Source of the DNA: VRUE01 sp963745915
Lineage (GTDB): Bacteria > Actinomycetota > Thermoleophilia > Solirubrobacterales > 70-9
DNA length: 64,000 nt
Direction of reading: 5' to 3'
NCBI GenBank assembly: GCA_963745915.1
Contig: CAVUZA010000002.1
Coordinates: 2,294,001 to 2,358,000 of the forward strand
Both the position numbers and the translations under genes were made by a program. The notes beneath the pieces are model-generated. The model saw nothing but the letters and a program-made list of their open reading frames with translations. It did not search any database and was not told the DNA's origin. Each line of letters starts with the position of its first letter. The stretch's first letter is position 1. Shown piece by piece: positions 48,270-56,758 of this stretch.

Positions 48270-50489
48270 CTACTCCAGCGTCTGCTCGACCTGCTTGGTC
48301 TCGTAGAACTCGAGCATGTCGCCCTCCTTGACGTCGCCGTAGCCGTCGAGCACGATGCCGCACTCCTGGCCCTGCTCGACCTCCTGGACGTTGTCTTTGA
48401 AGCGGCGCAGCGAGCCGAGTTTGCCGTTCCAGATCACGGTGCCCTCGCGCACCAGGCGGACGCTGGCCTCGCGCGTGACCCTGCCCTCGTTGACGACGCA
48501 GCCGGCGATGCGGCCGACCTTGGAGGCCTTGAAGGTCTGTTCGACCTCGGCCTCGCCGAGCGTCTCCTCGACCTCGACCGCCTCCAGCAGGCCCTCCATC
48601 GCGTTGCGCAGGTCTTCGGTGATCTTGTAGATCACCGAGTAGGTGCGGACGTCGACGCCCTCGCGGTCGGAGGCGCGGCGGGCGTCGGCCAGGGGGCGGA
48701 CGTTGAAGCCGATGATGATCGCTTCGGAGGCCGAGGCGAGCATCACGTCGGACTCGTTGATGCCGCCGGTCTGCGAGTGGATGATGTTGATCGCGACCCG
48801 CTCCTGCGGCACCTTGGCGATCTCGTCCTGCAGCGCCTCCAGCGAGCCGGCGACATCGGCCTTGAGCACGATGTTGAGCTCCTTGATCTCGCCCTCCTGG
48901 ACCCGCGAGAAGACCTCCTCGAGGCTGACCTTGCGCGCCTGGCGGCGGGCCAGGGCCTCGGTCTTCAGCCGGTTGGCCCGCTCCTGGGCCTCCTGGCGGG
49001 CGCGGCGGTCGTTCTCGACCGCGTGGACGAACTCGCCCGCCTCGCAGACGCCGTCGAAGCCGAGCACCTCGACCGGCATCCCCGGCACCGCCTCCTCGAC
49101 GCGCTCGCCGGTGAAGTCGTGCATCGCCCGCACCCGGCCCCACTGCGGCCCGGCGACCAGCGAGTCGCCAACCTTCAGCGTGCCGCGCTGGACCAGGATC
49201 GTCACCACCGGGCCGCGGCCGGGGTCGAGCTGGGACTCGACCACGGTGCCCGAGGCGGGGGCGTCGGGGTTGGCGCCGAGCTCCTCCAGCTCGGTGACCA
49301 GCTGGATCATGTCGAGCAGGTTGTCGAGCCCTTCGCGGGTCTTGGCCGAGACGTCGCAGTAGACCGTCTCCCCGCCCCAGTCCTCGGGCGTGAGGCCGTC
49401 GGCGGCGAGCTCGTTGCGGACCCGGTCGGGCTGGGCGCCCTCCTTGTCGATCTTGTTGACCGCGATCAGGATCGGCACGTCGGCGGCGCGGGCGTGGTCG
49501 ATCGCCTCCTTGGTCTGCGGCATCACGCCGTCGTCGGCGGCGACGACGACCACGGCGACGTCGGTGACCTTGGCGCCGCGGGCGCGCATCGCGGTGAAGG
49601 CGGCGTGGCCGGGGGTGTCGAGGAAGGTGATCAGCTTGTCGGCGTGGTGGACCTGGTAGGCGCCGATGTGCTGGGTGATGCCGCCCGCCTCGCCGGCGGC
49701 GACCTCGGTCTCGCGGATCGCGTCGAGCAGCGAGGTCTTGCCGTGGTCGACGTGGCCCATGATCGTCACTACCGGCGGCCGCTCGACCAGCTCCGCGGCG
49801 GCGTCCTCGAACTGGGGCGCCTCGGGCTCCTCGTCGGCGGCGGTCTGGATCTCGATCTTGCGGTCGTACTCGTCGGCGATCGCCTTGATCGAGTCGTCGG
49901 TCAGGGTCTGGGTGAGGGTCGCCATCTCCCCCATCGTCATCAGCTTCTTGATCACCTCGGCGCTGCCCAGTCCGAGCAGCTCGGCGACCTCGCGCACGGT
50001 CGCCCCGGCCGGGACGGTGGTCGCCTCGGGCTCGACCGGCCCGGTGTCGGCCTTGGGCGGCGGCTCCTCCAGCAGCGGCCGGCGGCGCCGGCCTCCGCGG
50101 CGGCGCGGCGGGCGCTGCGGCGGCGGGCCGCCCATCTGGTCGCGGCGCGCGGCCTGCGAGTCGATCACCACGCGGCGCTTTTTCGAGCTGCCGCCGCCGG
50201 CCGCGGCCGGCTTGTCCTTCGGCCGCACCGGGCCCTTGGAGCTGGCCGGGGGCTTCTTCTGCGCCGGCTTGGCGGCGGGCTTCTCGGCGGTCGCTGCGGG
50301 CGCGGCCTGCTGCGGCGCCTGCGGCTTGGCCGGCGCGGCGCGGTCGCCGAGCGCCTTCAGCGCCTCGCTCTCGTCGACGCTGGAGGACGCGGTTTTCGCC
50401 TCGACGCCGGCCTTCTTCAGCGCCGCGAGCAGCTCCTTGCTCTCGACCCCCTTCGCTTTCGCGATCTCGTGAACCCGCTTCTTGGCCAC
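48270..50489 (-). CDS. infB: translation initiation factor IF-2
   Basis: A 739-residue IF-2 with a shortened, Ala/Pro/Lys-rich N-terminal linker. The N-terminal IF2_N motif (RVHEIAKAKGVESKELLAAL) is followed by the G domain: IMGHVDHGKTSLLDAIR, FLDTPGHAAFTAMR and NKIDK. Domains II-IV follow with the final GYGDVKEGDMLEFYE. It places initiator tRNA on the 30S subunit. GTG start at 50489 shares one base with the nusA stop. Confidence 0.96.
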   Translation of the reverse strand: MAKKRVHEIAKAKGVESKELLAALKKAGVEAKTASSSVDESEALKALGDRAAPAKPQAPQQAAPAATAEKPAAKPAQKKPPASSKGPVRPKDKPAAAGGGSSKKRRVVIDSQAARRDQMGGPPPQRPPRRRGGRRRRPLLEEPPPKADTGPVEPEATTVPAGATVREVAELLGLGSAEVIKKLMTMGEMATLTQTLTDDSIKAIADEYDRKIEIQTAADEEPEAPQFEDAAAELVERPPVVTIMGHVDHGKTSLLDAIRETEVAAGEAGGITQHIGAYQVHHADKLITFLDTPGHAAFTAMRARGAKVTDVAVVVVAADDGVMPQTKEAIDHARAADVPILIAVNKIDKEGAQPDRVRNELAADGLTPEDWGGETVYCDVSAKTREGLDNLLDMIQLVTELEELGANPDAPASGTVVESQLDPGRGPVVTILVQRGTLKVGDSLVAGPQWGRVRAMHDFTGERVEEAVPGMPVEVLGFDGVCEAGEFVHAVENDRRARQEAQERANRLKTEALARRQARKVSLEEVFSRVQEGEIKELNIVLKADVAGSLEALQDEIAKVPQERVAINIIHSQTGGINESDVMLASASEAIIIGFNVRPLADARRASDREGVDVRTYSVIYKITEDLRNAMEGLLEAVEVEETLGEAEVEQTFKASKVGRIAGCVVNEGRVTREASVRLVREGTVIWNGKLGSLRRFKDNVQEVEQGQECGIVLDGYGDVKEGDMLEFYETKQVEQTLE

Positions 50490-51985
50490 TACTGCGTCTC
50501 TGCCTCCTCGGCGACCTCGCTGGCGGGGGCCTCGGCCTCGGCGCCGTCTGCGGCGGGCGGAGCGGGCTCGTCCTCGACCGTCTCCTCCTCGGCCGCCGTC
50601 GCCTCCTCGACGAACTCGGCCTCGGCCCTGGCGACGATCTCGTCGACCGTCCCCTGCTCGGCGTCGGGGTCGGCGAGGATCTCGACCTCGGCCTCGGAGA
50701 CCGGGGCGAGGATCGCCATCTGGCTGGTGTCGAAGCGGCTCAGCGCCTGGTGCTGGGGCAGGCCGCAGTAGGTCGAGCCCTCGATCGCCGCGTTGGGGCA
50801 GCGGCGGCCGGTGGTCAGCACCGCCATGCAGCGCCCGTCAAAGGTCTCTTCGCCCTCGTACTCCTCGTCGACGTCTTCGGAGGCGAACTCGGTCTCCGAT
50901 TTGATGTCGACGCGCCAGCCGGTCAGCCGCGCCGCGAGGCGGGCGTTCTGGCCGTCGCGGCCGATCGCCAGCGAGAGCTGGTCGTCGGGGACGACGACGG
51001 TCGCCTGGCGCTCGTCGTCGTCGACGATCACCTCGCGCACCCGCGCCGGCGAGAGCGCCTTGGCGACGAAGCGGGCGGGCTCGTCGTTGTGGGGGATGAT
51101 GTCGATCTTCTCGCCGCGCAGCTCGGAGACGACCATCCGCACCCGCGAGCCGCGCGGGCCGACGCAGGCGCCGACCGGGTCGACCCCGTCGGCGTGGGAG
51201 ATGACCGCGATCTTCGAGCGGTAGCCGGGCTCGCGGGCGACGCCGACGATCTCGACCAGCTTGTCGGCGATCTCGGGGACCTCCATCTCGAACAGCTTCT
51301 TGATCAGTTCGGTGCTGCGCCGCGAGACGACGATCGCCGGCCCTTTGGTCGAGTCGGAGACGTCGGTGATCACCGCCTTGACCCGCATGCCGTGGTCGTA
51401 GCGCTCGTTGTAGACCTGCTCGGACTTGGGCAGCAGGGCCTCGACCCGCTCGCGCAGCTGGACCAGCGTGTAGCGCTTGTCGGACTGCTGGATGATCCCG
51501 GTGATCAGCTCGCCGACCCGGTCCTGGTACTCCTCGAACATCATCATCCGTTCCGCCTCGCGGATCCGCTGCAGGATCACCTGCTTGGCGGTCTGGGCGG
51601 CGATCCGGCCGAAGTCGTCGGGGGTGACGTCGCGGGTCTCGATCTGGTCCTCGTAGGGGGCGATCATCTCCGGGTCGAGCTCGGGATCCTCGGGCTCGCG
51701 CGGTTCGCCCGTCTCGGGGTCGATCTCGGGCTCTTCCTCTTCCTCGGCCTGGGCCTCGGCCGCCTCGGCGAGCAGCTTCTCCTCCAGCTCGGGTGGCAGG
51801 ATCAGTTCGAAGACGCGGAAGTCGCCGGTCTCGTGGTCGAGGTCGACGCGGGCGTATTTGGCCGCCCCCGGCGTCTTCTTGTAGGCGGAGAGCAGGGCGT
51901 CGGCGAGCGCGTCCATCAGCGTGTCGGCGGCGATGCCCTTCTCCTGCTCGAGGGCCTTGACTGCTTCGACGATCTCCTTGCTCAC
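50489..51985 (-). CDS. nusA: transcription termination/antitermination factor NusA with C-terminal zinc-knuckle-like extension
   Basis: A 498-residue NusA: N-terminal RNAP-binding domain, S1 domain (about 135-200), and two KH domains with VGACVGPRGSRVRMVVSEL and LAIGRDGQNARLAARLTGW. After these, around residues 375-415, GRCMAVLTTGRRCPNAAIEGSTYCGLPQH gives a CCCH arrangement (C-x9-C-x10-C-x4-H; quoted in two parts: GRCMAVLTTGRRC and STYCGLPQH). It is then followed by a 75-residue acidic tail. This extension is unusual for NusA. GTG start overlaps the rimP-like stop by four bases. Confidence 0.94.
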   Translation of the reverse strand: MSKEIVEAVKALEQEKGIAADTLMDALADALLSAYKKTPGAAKYARVDLDHETGDFRVFELILPPELEEKLLAEAAEAQAEEEEEPEIDPETGEPREPEDPELDPEMIAPYEDQIETRDVTPDDFGRIAAQTAKQVILQRIREAERMMMFEEYQDRVGELITGIIQQSDKRYTLVQLRERVEALLPKSEQVYNERYDHGMRVKAVITDVSDSTKGPAIVVSRRSTELIKKLFEMEVPEIADKLVEIVGVAREPGYRSKIAVISHADGVDPVGACVGPRGSRVRMVVSELRGEKIDIIPHNDEPARFVAKALSPARVREVIVDDDERQATVVVPDDQLSLAIGRDGQNARLAARLTGWRVDIKSETEFASEDVDEEYEGEETFDGRCMAVLTTGRRCPNAAIEGSTYCGLPQHQALSRFDTSQMAILAPVSEAEVEILADPDAEQGTVDEIVARAEAEFVEEATAAEEETVEDEPAPPAADGAEAEAPASEVAEEAETQ

Positions 51986-52221
51986 TGGCTCTCCTTGAGA
52001 TTGCGGTACTTGGGACCGGGCGAGGAGACCTCCAGCGCGTACTCGGTCCGCAGGTGGTTGAGGTGGTGGGTGACCCGCTCGCAGAGGGCGAGGTCGACGC
52101 CGGCGGGGTGGTCGATGAAGAGGCGCAGGGCTTCGTTGCTCGGCTGCTCGAGCGCGATCAGGTCGAGCTCGGCGTCGAGCTCACGGAGCTGCTGCTGGAT
52201 GTCCTGCTGGAGGTCTGGCAT
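51982..52221 (-). CDS. truncated RimP-like ribosome maturation factor (N-terminal domain only)
   Basis: A 79-residue protein in the rimP position directly before nusA. LRLFIDHPAGVDLALCERVTHHLNHL and YALEVSSPG (landmarks LFIDHPAGVDL, LEVSSPG) match the N-terminal alpha/beta domain of RimP. The C-terminal SH3-like domain is missing; the protein stops after PGPKYRNLKESQ with no shifted continuation visible. ATG 52221 follows a terminator hairpin by 12 bases. It may be a minimal RimP or a remnant. Confidence 0.75.
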   Translation of the reverse strand: MPDLQQDIQQQLRELDAELDLIALEQPSNEALRLFIDHPAGVDLALCERVTHHLNHLRTEYALEVSSPGPKYRNLKESQ

Positions 52222-52233
52222 GGCGATGGGCGT

Positions 52234-52257
52234 AAAAAAAGTGGGCCAGGCCCACTT
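52234..52257 (-). terminator. intrinsic terminator in the rimP-nusA leader
   Basis: On the minus strand AAGTGGGCC-T-GGCCCACTT (52257-52239) runs into a T7 tract (52240-52234) just 12 bases before the rimP-like start. A TATACT box lies 35-40 bases upstream, so the leader contains a terminator between promoter and operon. Attenuation of the nusA-infB operon is a reasonable inference. Confidence 0.8.
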
Positions 52258-52291
52258 CGAGGTACTTCGGTGAGGCGAAAAGCTCGGACGC

Positions 52292-52297
52292 AGTATA
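52292..52297 (-). promoter_or_regulatory. -10 box of the rimP-nusA-infB operon
   Basis: TATACT on the minus strand (52297-52292) is a strong -10 hexamer; no good -35 is seen at the normal distance. It would start a leader of roughly 60 nt that contains the terminator at 52234-52257. Confidence 0.45.
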
Positions 52298-52322
52298 GCC
52301 CGGCGACGCAAGCGGTTAGGGC

Positions 52323-52442
52323 CGGTGGGTGCCGGCACTGCCCCCTCACTCGCAACTCGTCGGTGAGGCGGCCGCGGCTGCCGCCTCTTACCGCCCTGCT
52401 CCTCCCGCGCAAAACGTTCGGGGGCAGCGCCGACACCCACCG
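52323..52442 (-). repeat. structured repeat element, copy 3
   Basis: Read on the minus strand: 22-nt arm (52442-52421), box A (52420-52400), a variable loop with a perfect 8-bp inner hairpin GAGGCGGC/GCCGCCTC, box B (52362-52345) and the complementary arm (52344-52323). Two imperfect arm positions are U-G and G-U in this orientation. Boxes match copies 1 and 2 exactly. It lies between coaBC and the nusA operon promoter, nine bases after the coaBC stop. Confidence 0.85.
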
Positions 52443-52451
52443 CCGAGCGGC

Positions 52452-53693
52452 TCAGCGGCGCTGGCGCTCAGGGCTCCGGAGCTGGTCGACTCTCTCGAGG
52501 ATCGCTTCGGCGATCAGGTCCTTTGCTGCTTGGGGGACGGGGTCCGCATCGGTTGCGGTGATCAGGGTTACTGCGTTCTGCTCGGACTCGAAGCCGATCT
52601 CGGGGTTTGAGATGTCGTTGAGGACTATTAGGTCGGCTCCCTTGCGGGTCAGCTTCTCTCTGGCGCGGTCGACGTTCTTGCCGGCTTCGGCGGCGAAGGC
52701 GACGATCGTCTGGCCCTGCTCGCGGCTGGCGGCGAGGGCGGCGAGGATGTCTTCGGTCGGCTCCAGGTGGAGGTCGAGGGAGGCGTCGCGGGTCAGCTTG
52801 CCGGCGGCCGCCTCGGCCGGGCGGAAGTCGGCGGGGGCGGCGGCCATCAGCAGCACCTGGCTGGCGGGGAACTCGGCCGCGGCGGCGTCGGCCAGCTCGG
52901 CAGTGGTCTCGACGTCGAGGCGGCGCACCCCGGCCGGCTCGGGCAGGGCAACGTTGGCGGCGATCAGGGTGACGTCGGCGCCGCGGCGGGCGGCGGCGGC
53001 GGCGAGGGCGATCCCCATGCGGCCGCTGGAGCGGTTGCCGAGGAAGCGGACCGAGTCGACCGGCTCGCGGGTGCCACCGGCGGTGACCAGGACCCGCAGC
53101 CCGTCCCAGGGCCGCTCCCCGGTCGGCAGCTCGGCTTCGAGCAGGGCGAGCAGCCGCGCCGGGTCGGGCAGGCGGCCGCGACCGTGCTCGCCGCGCGAGG
53201 CGAGGGCGCCCTCCTCGGGCTCGATCACCGTCACCCCGCGCTCGCGCAGGGTGACGAGGTTGGCCCCGGTCGCCGCGTCGGCGTACATGCGGTCGTTCAT
53301 CGCCGGGGCGACCAGGCGCGGCGCGGTGCAGGCGAGGAAGGAGGTGGTCAGCATCGAGTCGGCGGCGCCGCTGGCCAGCTTGGCCACGGTGTTGGCCGAG
53401 GCCGGGGCGACCAGGTAGGCGTCGCAGTTGGCGGCCAGCTCGAGGTGGCCGATCGGGTCGTGGCCGGGCGCCGGGTCGCCGGGGAAGGCGCCGCGCAGCG
53501 GGTCGCGCTCGAACTCGGAGCAGAGCACCGGGGCGCCGACGATCCCCTCGAAGGAGGCGGGGCCGACGAAGCGCTTGGCGCTCTCGGTCATCAGCACCCG
53601 CACGCCGTGGCCGGCGCTGGTCGCAAGGCGCGCGAACTCGAGCGCCTTGTAGGCGGCGATTCCTCCGCTGACCCCGAGCAGGATCCTGGCCAT
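52452..53693 (-). CDS. coaBC: bifunctional phosphopantothenoylcysteine decarboxylase/phosphopantothenate-cysteine ligase
   Basis: A 413-residue Dfp protein for two steps of coenzyme A synthesis. The FMN-dependent CoaC domain shows GVSGGIAAYKALEFARL, the histidine region DPIGHLELA and PAMNDRMY. The CoaB domain begins near residue 195 with VTAGGTREPVDSVRFLGNRSSG and has NDIS near the end. ATG 53693. rpoZ lies 20 bases upstream, giving the classic gmk-rpoZ-coaBC order. Confidence 0.95.
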   Translation of the reverse strand: MARILLGVSGGIAAYKALEFARLATSAGHGVRVLMTESAKRFVGPASFEGIVGAPVLCSEFERDPLRGAFPGDPAPGHDPIGHLELAANCDAYLVAPASANTVAKLASGAADSMLTTSFLACTAPRLVAPAMNDRMYADAATGANLVTLRERGVTVIEPEEGALASRGEHGRGRLPDPARLLALLEAELPTGERPWDGLRVLVTAGGTREPVDSVRFLGNRSSGRMGIALAAAAARRGADVTLIAANVALPEPAGVRRLDVETTAELADAAAAEFPASQVLLMAAAPADFRPAEAAAGKLTRDASLDLHLEPTEDILAALAASREQGQTIVAFAAEAGKNVDRAREKLTRKGADLIVLNDISNPEIGFESEQNAVTLITATDADPVPQAAKDLIAEAILERVDQLRSPERQRR

Positions 53694-53713
53694 CTGTCCT
53701 CCGGACGGCGCCG

Positions 53714-53947
53714 TTAGGCGCGGTACTCGTATTTGAGCTTGCCCTGAGCGACCTCTTCGAGCGCGATCGAGAGGTAGTTGCGATCGCCCGGGACGTCGAC
53801 CATCGGTGGCGGGTACTCGCCGAAGCTGCCCTCGCCGAGGCTGTGGAAGTAGCTGTTGATCTGCCGGGCCCGCTTGGCGGCGACGACTACGGCCGCGTAG
53901 TGGGAGTCGGTGTGATCGAGGAGCTTGTCAACGCGTGGTTTGATCAT
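53714..53947 (-). CDS. rpoZ: DNA-directed RNA polymerase omega subunit
   Basis: A 77-residue omega subunit. The conserved HYAAVVVAAKRARQIN segment and the C-terminal VEEVA-like ALEEVAQGKLKYEY stretch match actinobacterial RpoZ. It helps assemble beta-prime. Its start overlaps the gmk stop by four bases, so both are translated together. Confidence 0.93.
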   Translation of the reverse strand: MIKPRVDKLLDHTDSHYAAVVVAAKRARQINSYFHSLGEGSFGEYPPPMVDVPGDRNYLSIALEEVAQGKLKYEYRA

Positions 53948-54522
53948 TCGGCGTCGGACTCTAGCGATAGTCCGAGCTCGGCGCGCACGATCTCCTCCAG
54001 CTCGGCCGCGGCCCGCTCCAGGTCGTCGTTGACGACGGTGTGGGCGAACTCGCCGCGGGCGGCCATCTCCTGCTCGGCGACCTCGAGCCGGGCGTCGATC
54101 GCGGCCAGGGTGTCGGTGCCGCGCGACTCGAGCCGGCGGCGCAGCGAGGCCGGGTCGGGCGGGGCGATGAAGACCTGGACCGACTCGCGCATCGCGGCGC
54201 GGACCTGGCGCGCGCCCTGGACCTCGATCTCGAGCACCACCGAGCGCCCCTGGTCGAGCCGCTTGCGGACCTCGGAGCGCAGCGTGCCGTAGAAGTTGCC
54301 GCTGTAGGTGGCGAACTCGAGGAAGTCTTCGGCGTCGATCCGCTGCTCGAACTGCTCGGTGGTGAGGAAGTGGTAGTCGCGCCCGTCGACCTCGCCCTCG
54401 CGCGGCTGGCGCGTGGTCGCCGAGATCGAGAGCTCGAGGTCGGGCACCCGCTCGAGCAGCTGCGCGATCAGCGTCCCCTTGCCCACCCCGGAGGGTCCCG
54501 TTATGACGAAGACCTTCGCCAT
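53944..54522 (-). CDS. gmk: guanylate kinase
   Basis: A 192-residue guanylate kinase. The P-loop is ITGPSGVGKGTL; the GMP-binding region contains SISATTRQPREGEVDGRDY (STTRxxR-like) and EFATYSGNFYGT. It converts GMP to GDP. ATG 54522. It lies between mihF and rpoZ in the standard actinobacterial order. Confidence 0.95.
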   Translation of the reverse strand: MAKVFVITGPSGVGKGTLIAQLLERVPDLELSISATTRQPREGEVDGRDYHFLTTEQFEQRIDAEDFLEFATYSGNFYGTLRSEVRKRLDQGRSVVLEIEVQGARQVRAAMRESVQVFIAPPDPASLRRRLESRGTDTLAAIDARLEVAEQEMAARGEFAHTVVNDDLERAAAELEEIVRAELGLSLESDAE

Positions 54523-54562
54523 GCGGCCGGAGATACTGCCCTAACCGGCGGTCGTTACCGGG

Positions 54563-54895
54563 CTAGCGCCGCAGCAGCGAGACCAACTCGCCGCGCTGGC
54601 GCTCAGAGAGGCCGCCGATCGTCTTCGACGGCGAGATCCTGCACTGGTTGAGAATCCGGTTGGTCTTCACCCGGCCGTACTTGGGTACTGCCAGCAGCAT
54701 GTCAAAGACCTTGGCCGTCATCACGTACTCGGGCGGGTCGAGGAGGAGGGCGTGGATGTTCGCTTTGCCCGCCTTCAGATCCTTCTTCAGCCTCGCCCGC
54801 GCGGTGCGGATGTCGTTCGCCCGTTTGAGCGCGTCCATCCTCTGGTCGAGGGATCGCGCTGGAGCGGCGGCCGAGGTCTTGACTGGGGAGGCCAT
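54563..54895 (-). CDS. mihF: actinobacterial integration host factor
   Basis: A 110-residue MihF/sIHF-like nucleoid protein. Helical core RSLDQRMDALKRANDIRTARARLKKDLKAG, then the helix-two-turn-helix LLAVPKYGRVKTNRIL with the DNA-binding arginine, and ISPSKTIGGLSERQRGEL at the end. ATG 54895 is supported by a strong promoter ending nine bases upstream. It lies upstream of gmk, as in mycobacteria and streptomycetes. Confidence 0.9.
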   Translation of the reverse strand: MASPVKTSAAAPARSLDQRMDALKRANDIRTARARLKKDLKAGKANIHALLLDPPEYVMTAKVFDMLLAVPKYGRVKTNRILNQCRISPSKTIGGLSERQRGELVSLLRR

Positions 54896-54904
54896 TGGGC
54901 GGCG

Positions 54905-54932
54905 AGTATAGCCGTGGGTGGCGGCTGTGCAA
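54905..54932 (-). promoter_or_regulatory. mihF: strong promoter for near-leaderless mihF transcript
   Basis: TTGCAC (54932-54927), a 16-nt spacer, and TATACT (54910-54905) form a near-consensus primary sigma promoter. Only nine bases separate the -10 box from the ATG, so the transcript should be leaderless or nearly so. There is no Shine-Dalgarno sequence. Confidence 0.75.
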
Positions 54933-54981
54933 GCGATCGCACCCAATTGCCCCGAAATTCATCTCAAGCTCGACTCGAGGT

Positions 54982-55878
54982 TTAGGCAGGCGGCCGGATC
55001 GGAGCGCCGCTTCGACCGGCTTCAAGCGCTCCGGCAATCCCGCGTGCAACCCGCTCGCCGGCGAGCGGATCGCGGAAGCTCTCGGTGCCGACGGCGACCA
55101 GGGTCGCCCCGGCGGCGAGGAATTCGGCCGCGTCGGCGCCGTTCGCGATCCCCCCCATGCCGACGATCGGCAGCGCGACCGCGGCTGCGACCGCCCGCAC
55201 CTGGGCGACGGCAACCGGGCGCACCGCCGGCCCCGAGAGGCCACCGTGGCCGGCGGCGATCCCCGGCTCCCCCGTCGCCGGGTCGATCGCGCTCGCCTTC
55301 AGCGTGTTGATCAGCGAGACGGCGTCCGCCCCGCCCTGCTCGGCGCCGACCGCGACCGCTGCCGGGTCGGCGACGTTGGGAGTCAGCTTGACGATCAGCG
55401 GCTTCGCGCTCAGCGGCCGCAGGTGCTCGATCAAAGCCTCGGCCTCCGCCGGCTGCTCGCCGACGATCAACCCCGAGTGCACGTTCGGGCACGACACGTT
55501 GAGCTCGATCGCGGCCACCTCGTCCCGCTCTCCCACCCCGGTGACCAGCCGCGCGAACTCCTCGTGGCTGGTGCCCATCACCGAGACGATCAGCGGCACC
55601 GGCAGTTCCGCCAGCAGCGGCAGATCCTCCGCCAGGAAGCCGTCCAGGCCCTTGTTCGGCAGCCCGATCGAGTTGATCATCCCCGCCGGCGTCTCCCAGA
55701 TCCGCTGCGGCTCGTTCCCCGCCCGCGGCTCGGGGGTGATCGTCTTCGAGACGAAGGCGCTGAACGGGAACCGCTCGAGCAGCTCGTCGCCGTAAACGCG
55801 CCGCGCGGCGATCGCGTCGAACGTCCCGGAGGCGTTGATCACGCGATGGCGCAGCTCGATGCCGCAGAAGTCAGGCAT
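54982..55878 (-). CDS. pyrD: dihydroorotate dehydrogenase, class 1B catalytic subunit
   Basis: A 298-residue FMN enzyme oxidising dihydroorotate to orotate. NASGTFD near the start, GLPNKGLDGF, the catalytic cysteine in ELNVSCPNVHSG, and phosphate-binding GMGGIANGADA are present. The neighbouring pyrK makes it a class 1B enzyme with NAD+ as acceptor. ATG 55878 lies inside the last codons of pyrK. It ends the pyrimidine operon. Confidence 0.94.
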   Translation of the reverse strand: MPDFCGIELRHRVINASGTFDAIAARRVYGDELLERFPFSAFVSKTITPEPRAGNEPQRIWETPAGMINSIGLPNKGLDGFLAEDLPLLAELPVPLIVSVMGTSHEEFARLVTGVGERDEVAAIELNVSCPNVHSGLIVGEQPAEAEALIEHLRPLSAKPLIVKLTPNVADPAAVAVGAEQGGADAVSLINTLKASAIDPATGEPGIAAGHGGLSGPAVRPVAVAQVRAVAAAVALPIVGMGGIANGADAAEFLAAGATLVAVGTESFRDPLAGERVARGIAGALEAGRSGAPIRPPA

Positions 55879-56758
55879 GGGCGAGCACCTGATCGGGTCG
55901 CACCACGGGGCCGTCAACGCAGAGGCGAAGGTAGCCGCCCCCGGGCCGCGGCACGGCGCAGCCGAAGCAGGCGCCGTAGCCGCAGGCCATCGGCGACTCC
56001 ATCGCCAGCTCGCAGGCGACTCCGGCCTCGATGCAGAGCCTCGCCACCGCGTCGAGCATCGGCGGCGGCCCGCAGGCGTAGACGGCGGCGGAGGCCGCGT
56101 CGTCGCCTTCGAGCATCGCGGCGAGCAGGTCGGTGACGTAGCCGTGGTGACCGCGATGCCCGTCGTCGCTGGCAAGGCGAACCTCGCAGCAGGAGAAGAG
56201 GTCGTCGAGCCCACCGGAGTGCTCCTCGTCGCGGAAGCCGAGCAGCACCCGGGAGGGGATGTTCCGCTCGGCGAACTTGCGCCTCAGCAGCGCCAGCGGC
56301 GCGATCCCGATCCCGCCGCCGACCAATATCGCCCCCACCGGCCGAACTGCATCAAATTCCAGCTCTCCCGGAGCCGGAATTTGATGCAGTTGCGGGGGTG
56401 GTGAAGGAGTTGCCGAGCGGGCCGTTGAGCCAGACCCGCTCGCCGGGCTCGAGCTCGCAGAGGCGGTCGGTGCCGGGGCCGATGCCCTCGATCAGGAAAT
56501 CGAGCCGCCAGCCGGCGCGTTCGTCTTTTGTCGGGCTGTCCTCGACAAAGGACGAAGGCGCCGGGGCGCACTCGGCGACGGAGAGGGCGCGGGGCAGGAA
56601 GGGGCGCTCGCCGGCGCCGTCCCAGTGGCGCTCGGTGGCGAGCATGTAGAACTGGCCGGGACGGGGCTCGGGGCCCTCGTCGAGCAGCGAGAAGAGCCGG
56701 TAGCCGCCGGAGGCCCTGCTCGCGGTCACCTCGCAGAGCCGACGCCCGATCGGGGCGG

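Noticed and set aside
45102..52442. Interpretation of the repeat elements as integron attC sites or MITEs
   Set aside because: No integrase, cassette array or attC core motifs were seen. Terminal repeats of a MITE should be alike between copies, whereas here the arms differ and only the internal boxes are shared.
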